From NCBI GenBank assembly GCA_024274855.1, contig JAJSAJ010000259.1:1-11229 (forward strand): a stretch of 11,229 nt of DNA. Direction: 5' to 3'. The notes below the pieces were generated by a model. It saw nothing but the letters and a program-made list of their open reading frames with translations, was not told where the DNA came from and searched no databases. Below, one piece after another: positions 6,957 to 11,229 of the stretch. A program made the position numbers and the translations under genes. The stretch is from Planctomycetota bacterium. Lineage in GTDB: Bacteria; Planctomycetota; Planctomycetia; Pirellulales; Pirellulaceae. Position 1 is the first letter of the stretch. Each line of letters opens with the position of its first letter.

Positions 6957-7040
6957 CTTCGATCCGACGCGATTGGATTCCAAGTTTAGCGCAAGGTAAC
7001 TTCCGGGAACATGGCAAGAGATTCGACTTGAGTCTTCGAT

Positions 7041-7077
7041 CGACGGCCTGAAAGACCATCGTACGGTTATTTGTTTA
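7041..7077 (+). repeat. Degenerate match to both flanks of repeat copy B
   Basis: GGCCTGAAAGACC followed by ATCGTACGGTT agrees with the sequence just left of copy B (8843-8866) at 21 of 24 positions by hand alignment. It is followed within a few bases by TGTTTACAA, which also lies just right of copy B (9015-9023). The ~135-bp core of the repeat is missing here. It may be a deleted copy or a related integration site; chance cannot be excluded. Confidence 0.35.
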
Positions 7078-7104
7078 CAACTAGAGGGTTCTCTCTCGAT
7101 ACGG

Positions 7105-8757
7105 ATGAAGAACGTGGCCAAGATCCTGAATTCTCCGTGTAAATTGTCTGTGAGGATACGACATCGTGGACGTGCGACTGCTGTTTTGCTGTTCGTATTA
7201 CTTGCTCTGCTTGTCGTCGTAGCCGCCGCGTGGGGGCTGCGGCAAGCTCGGAAAGGTCCATTGAACGTCGTTGAATTGGTCGCGCAGGACGTTCCAATCG
7301 AAAATATCGATGCGGAGGCCGTTCGAGAGATTGAAGCGTTCTGCAGTGATTGCCATGGATTGCCGCGCCCCGAGGACTATCCTCGCGATGAATGGTATGC
7401 GAAAGTTCGCAACGGATACCACTACTATGCATCTTCCGGACGAACAGATCTGGACCCACCTCAACCACATCTGGTAGAGGCCTATTTCCGCCAGCGGGCT
7501 CGCAAAACCCCAGTGTTTTCCGAGCCCAAAGAGGCCGCGACCGAACTGGGCGTACGGTTTGCCGTCCAAAAGATCGAATGCTCCAGCACCGCGAAAGTGG
7601 CACCGGCCGTGTCAACGCTGCAATGGATGCGGCTGCAACCGGATCAGCCGTCCGTGCTCGTTGCTTCCGACATGCGGTCCGGACTGATCCAAGCGATTCG
7701 GCTCAAGGACCGCTCCGTGGCCGTCCGTCCATTGGCTCGGTTGCATCAGCCCTGTCGCATAGCAGCGTGTGATCTGGATGGCGATGATCTGACTGATCTT
7801 GTGGTCGCGGATCTTGGCAGCTTTTATCCGTTTGACCACAATCACGGACGCGTGGTCTGGTTACGACAGCAGGCGGACGGTGGCTACCAGGAAAAAGTGC
7901 TCGCACGGAACCTCGGACGCGTGGCGGATGTGCGGTGCGTCGATGTTGACGGCGATGGCGACCTTGATTGTATTGTTGCCGAGTTTGGTGCGCGAAGGTC
8001 GGGGAATATCCTGCTGCTGCGCAATGTCACCACCGATTCCGGCCCCGTGAAAATGAAAGTCGAAAGAATTGATCCACGGCCCGGCACCATTAATGTACCT
8101 GTCATTGACTTGAATGGCGACGGGCGTCCTGATTTTGTCGCGCTCGTCAGCCAGGAATACGAAATGATCGACGCATTTATCAACCAGGGAGCTGGCAACT
8201 TCGAACGGACGACACTATGGGCTGGCCCCGATCCGACGTTTGGCTCGAGCGGCATCGAGTTGTTTGATATCGACAAGGACGGCGACGTCGACATCCTTTA
8301 CACGAACGGCGATATGTTCGATGACAATTTTCTTAAACCGTCGTACGGAGTTCAGTGGCTCGAGAATCAGGGAGAACTGCGTTTTGTGTACCATCGACTT
8401 ACCGACCTGCCGGGAGCGTATGGTGCCCGAGCGGGTGACATCGATCAAGACGGCGACATTGACATCATCACCGTTGCTTTCGTGACGCCCGACCTTAAGC
8501 CGACCGATGTACCCCAGATCCAACCTCACCGATTGGCGTCCGTGGTCTGTCTGGAACAAACATCGCCGGGACATTTTTCACGCCATACGCTGGAAACCGG
8601 GACGCCCTACCACGCCGGTTTGGAACTGGCCGATTTTGACGGCGACGGCGATCTTGATTTCGCTGTCGGCATCCTGGCAATCAACCCCAATCAACGGTTT
8701 TCCCACTGGCTTTCTATCTGGTGGAACCAGCTGGAACAGCCAGAAACACGCCCTTGA
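7105..8757 (+). CDS. Membrane-anchored FG-GAP/VCBS repeat protein with N-terminal haem c motif
   Basis: The product has 550 residues, ending at TGA 8755-8757. A basic N-terminus and one membrane segment (~26-43, VLLFVLLALLVVVAAAWG) place the rest outside the cytoplasm. C80-S-D-C-H84 is a haem c attachment motif, followed by a short helical module (to ~133) that I associate with planctomycete FG-GAP proteins. Six calcium-type FG-GAP loops follow: DLDGDDLTD (223), DVDGDGDLD (280), DLNGDGRPD (335), DIDKDGDVD (388), DIDQDGDID (445) and DFDGDGDLD (510), consistent with a beta-propeller. There is no Met between the haem motif and the propeller, so a His (H106 or H122) or no residue would be the second iron ligand. 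It is divergent from the TPR/dihaem gene, suggesting linked electron transfer (inference). The ATG has only a distant AGAGGG site upstream, so the start is probable rather than certain. Confidence 0.87.
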   Translation: MKNVAKILNSPCKLSVRIRHRGRATAVLLFVLLALLVVVAAAWGLRQARKGPLNVVELVAQDVPIENIDAEAVREIEAFCSDCHGLPRPEDYPRDEWYAKVRNGYHYYASSGRTDLDPPQPHLVEAYFRQRARKTPVFSEPKEAATELGVRFAVQKIECSSTAKVAPAVSTLQWMRLQPDQPSVLVASDMRSGLIQAIRLKDRSVAVRPLARLHQPCRIAACDLDGDDLTDLVVADLGSFYPFDHNHGRVVWLRQQADGGYQEKVLARNLGRVADVRCVDVDGDGDLDCIVAEFGARRSGNILLLRNVTTDSGPVKMKVERIDPRPGTINVPVIDLNGDGRPDFVALVSQEYEMIDAFINQGAGNFERTTLWAGPDPTFGSSGIELFDIDKDGDVDILYTNGDMFDDNFLKPSYGVQWLENQGELRFVYHRLTDLPGAYGARAGDIDQDGDIDIITVAFVTPDLKPTDVPQIQPHRLASVVCLEQTSPGHFSRHTLETGTPYHAGLELADFDGDGDLDFAVGILAINPNQRFSHWLSIWWNQLEQPETRP

Positions 8758-8877
8758 TGCAGACGCAGTTCAGGGCTCGCTAATCCATCCCCGCGTATTC
8801 CCCCCGAGACATCCCCGAAAATCAAAGAAGTCGATAAAGATAAGCCTTAAAGGCCATCGTACGGTTCGGGCCCGCGA

Positions 8878-9012
8878 ATCAATTATTGTCGTGTTTGCTG
8901 GGGGCGTTCGTGCGGCGATCCTCCTTAGCTGCGAGCCTGATTCACCCATGGGACAAGCCCATGGGGGTCTGTACGCGGAAGAGTGCGACAGTTATTGATT
9001 GGCGAATCCTTA
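8878..9012 (-). repeat. Dispersed ~135-bp repeat, copy B (inverted relative to copy A)
   Basis: These 135 bases on the minus strand match copy A (4292-4427) at about 93%. The internal hairpin here is perfect: CCCATGGG (8946-8953) and CCCATGGG (8959-8966) around a 5-base loop. The copy fills the junction between the FG-GAP gene (+, ends 8757) and the prolyl oligopeptidase gene (-, ends 9033), starting 21 bp beyond the latter's stop. Within the element, GGCGATCCTCCTTAGCTG (8914-8931) and GGCGAATCCTTAGTTG (9001-9016) look like degenerate direct repeats. Location at convergent gene ends suggests a mobile palindromic element that can also act as a two-way terminator (inference). Confidence 0.85.
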
Positions 9013-9032
9013 GTTGTTTACAATCACGAGGT

Positions 9033-11174
9033 TTACTTGGCAATCTTCATCTTCAAGTTCTTGACGAGGAAAGCCCATTGATCTGCAATTTCCTCGATGA
9101 TCTTCGCTGTTGGCTTGCCGGCACCATGTCCGGCTCGCGTCTCGATGCGGATCAGCACCGGCGCATCTCCACGTTGCACTTCCTGGAGCCTGGCCGCGAA
9201 TTTAAAGCTGTGGCCGGGGACCACGCGGTCATCGGTATCAGCGGTCGTGATCAAAGTAGCCGGATACTGTACGCCCGGCTTCAAATTGTGATAGGGAGAA
9301 TAGGCGAATAATGCCTTGAATTGCTCCGAATCGTCCGACGACCCATAGTCGTCTACCCAGAAGCGGCCCGCCGTAAACTTATGAAACCGAAGCATATCCA
9401 TGACACCCACGGCGGGCAGACACGCACCAAACAAGTCGGGACGTTGTGTCATGCACGCCCCAACAAGCAACCCGCCATTACTGCCACCCTGAATAGCAAG
9501 TTTGGCCGTGCTTGTGTACTTCTGTTTGATAAGCCACTCGGCCCCCGCAATAAAGTCGTCGAAGACGTTCTGTTTGTTCAGTTTTGTTCCCGCCTGGTGC
9601 CACTGCTCGCCATATTCGCCACCACCTCGAATGTTCGCGATCGCCAGAATGCCTCCAAGATCCATCCAGGCAAGACGGCTGATCGAGAATCCCGGCGTGA
9701 TCGGGATATTGAACCCACCGTATCCGTAAAGCAGCGTTGGATTCTGGCCGTTCAGTTCCAACCCCTTCCGGTAGGTCAAAAACATTGGGATCCGCGTTCC
9801 ATCCTTGCTGCTGTTGAAAAACACCTGTTTTGTCACATAGTCCTCCGGAGTGAACTTCACTTTCGACCGTCGGATCAACTTGCTCGTGCGAGTGACCAGA
9901 TCGAAACGGTAAATACTCGGAGGAACGGCAAAACTTGAAAAAGAATAGAAAGTCTCGGTATCGGTCCGTTTTCCACCAAAACCGGACGCGGTCCCGATTC
10001 CCGGCAAGCTGACTTCACCAACTGGCTCACCATCCGGAGTAAACAACGACACCAAAGAACGAGCATCTTTGAGATACTGAGCGATCAGGAGGTTGCCGAC
10101 TCAACCAACCGATCGAAGAACATTTGTCGACTCGTGGATAATCTCCTTCCAGGCCTTCCGGTTCGGCTCTCGAATGTCGATGGCGATCAGACGTTTCTTG
10201 GGCGCACCAACATCGGTCTTGAAGTAAAACAGAGGGCCATCATTGGCGACAAACGTGTACTCGTGATCGAAGTTGTCGATCAGATCGATCGGCATACCGT
10301 AGGGTTCGTTCAAATCCTTGTAGAGAACACGGTATTTATCGTCCGTCCCTTTCCAGACAGTGATAATCAAATAGTCGCCGTCTTCGGTGACATCCGTTTG
10401 GAAACCCCAGTCGGGGTGATCGGGACGGCAATAGACCAGAACGTCATCCGATTGCGGTGATCCCACTCGATGATAGTAAACCTTTTGGTTCAGGTTTACG
10501 GTTTGAAACTTTGCGTTCTTCGCCGGTTTGGCATAGCGACCGTAGAAAAACCCGCGACTGTCTCTTGACCACGACACACCTGAAAACTTGATCCACTTCA
10601 ACGTATCCGGCAGTAGGGTCCCCGCGTCGATATCCATGATTCGCCATGAGCGCCAATCGCTACCGGCATCTTGAATTCCGTAAGCAACATACCTGCCATC
10701 ATCGCTAAAGGCCATGCCGGCCAACGCCACAGTACCGTCTTTCGACCAGGTATTCGGATCGATCAAAACGCGTGGCTTGCTCTTGAGCGAGTTCATCGTG
10801 AACAGCACGAATTGATTTTGCAACCCGGAATTGTGCAAGTAGTAATACCGGCCACCTCGTTTGAAAGGAGAGCCATACTTCTCGAAGTTCCACAATTCGG
10901 TCAATCGCCGACGAATAGGCTCCCGTTGGGGAATCGATTTCAAATAGTCGAATGTGACTTTATTCTCGGCGGCCACCCAATCGGCCACTTTTTTCGATGA
11001 ACGAACGTCATCTTCCAACCAGCGATAAGGATCCGGTACACTCGTACCATGGTAGACGTCGACATGATCCACTTTGGGCGTCTCCGGGTAATGGAGGGGG
11101 GATTGGGCGACCAGCCGGTTAGCAGTTGCCAATGCAAGAGTCGCAATGGCAAAATAGGTGAAAGCACGTTCCAT
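9033..11174 (-). pseudogene. Prolyl oligopeptidase (S9A family), exported, interrupted by one in-frame TGA
   Basis: One continuous minus-strand frame of 714 codons encodes a full-length S9A peptidase except for TGA at 10101-10103 (codon 358). ATG 11174 has a GGTAGG site 5 nt upstream. Residues 1-23 are a signal peptide (FAIATLALATANRLVAQ). DPYRWLEDD is the typical N-terminal POP motif, and the beta-propeller follows. The catalytic domain is intact: S565 in QGGSNGGLL, Asp ~648-649 in DTDDRVVPGHS, H683 in RAGHGAGK. The TGA falls late in the propeller, just before VGNLLIAQYLKDARS, a segment intact members also have. I know of no conserved Cys at this site and see no SECIS-like hairpin after it, so selenocysteine is unlikely. 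As read, only an inactive 357-residue N-terminal piece would be made, since restart at TTG 10055 lacks support. It may be a recent nonsense mutation, an error, or readthrough. Such enzymes cut short proline-containing peptides. Confidence 0.75.
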
Positions 11175-11229
11175 AAAGCCTACCCTTTTATTGAACGAGG
11201 AATAGAGAAGTCGCTTGCTCGCCTCGCGA

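Larger units (their letters stand above)
6492..7104. other. 613-bp divergent intergenic region with palindromes
   Basis: This region lies between two divergent genes and should hold both promoters, though I cannot identify -35/-10 pairs with confidence. It contains a 7-bp-stem palindrome (6606-6626), a GGGCT/AGCCC hairpin (6850-6862), a compound palindromic element (6886-6956) and a stretch resembling the flank of repeat copy B (7041-7077). The short open frames here lack ribosome sites and family resemblance, so no gene is called. Confidence 0.55.

Noticed and set aside
8889..8998. A conserved small protein encoded by the 135-bp repeat (ending AEECDSY)
   Set aside because: Both copies read a similar 30-residue tail, but a 1-base gap breaks the frame upstream, there is no shared start or ribosome site, and three of five changes in the tail alter the residue.
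4295..9010. Conventional insertion sequence with terminal inverted repeats
   Set aside because: No transposase lies between the repeats, the enclosed genes are ordinary haem proteins, and no target-site duplication is visible outside the copies.
10101..10103. A second selenocysteine codon in the prolyl oligopeptidase
   Set aside because: There is no CxxU or UxxC context, no known conserved Cys at this site, and no convincing stem-loop 16-37 nt downstream.
1091..10103. Reassignment of TGA to Trp in this organism
   Set aside because: Intact genes at 2897-3823 and 7105-8757 end with TGA at sensible places and Trp is written TGG throughout. The three odd TGAs have separate explanations (Sec, gene decay, nonsense).

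Overview
The window looks like a chromosomal stretch from a planctomycete, probably Pirellulales-like. This is inferred from gene types, not from a marker gene: a CHAD protein, secreted EF-hand and FG-GAP proteins, membrane-anchored c-type cytochromes fused to TPR or FG-GAP regions, a secreted prolyl oligopeptidase, long gene-free spacers and many palindromic intergenic repeats. Coding is standard: TGG is Trp, and TGA ends several intact genes.

Layout from left to right: (1) the 3' part of a CHAD-domain gene (+), running off the left edge. (2) A selenoprotein gene (809-2257, +) that a standard gene caller would split in two. Its in-frame TGA at 1091-1093 sits in a GCLT-U-PPF motif, the iodothyronine deiodinase active site, and a bacterial SECIS-like hairpin follows at the right distance. 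The predicted 482-residue product has a signal peptide, a deiodinase/thioredoxin-like domain, a DsbD-alpha-like domain and two C-terminal EF-hands. (3) A 639-bp non-coding stretch with an inverted pair of 22-bp palindromes (REPIN-like), a 7-bp hairpin and a decayed formylglycine-generating-enzyme-like domain on the minus strand. (4) A secreted protein of unknown function (2897-3823, +). (5) A FlK-type hotdog thioesterase (3881-4294, +) with its catalytic Thr/Glu/His in place. (6) A divergent pair: a TPR/dihaem cytochrome protein (4485-6491, -) and an FG-GAP protein with one haem motif (7105-8757, +), separated by 613 bp with several palindromes. (7) A full-length S9A prolyl oligopeptidase gene (9033-11174, -) broken only by one in-frame TGA.

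Two copies of a ~135-bp repeat, about 93% identical and in inverted orientation, lie at 4292-4427 and 8878-9012. Each occupies a junction where two genes converge, so together they bracket the divergent cytochrome pair. The TAA of the first copy is also the thioesterase stop codon.

Functionally, most products are predicted to be exported or membrane-anchored: redox (selenoprotein, cytochromes), calcium-binding (EF-hand, FG-GAP) and peptidase. Nothing suggests one operon. The genes are mostly separate units, and only the divergent cytochrome pair looks likely to share a function. The strongest finding is the deiodinase-like selenoprotein.
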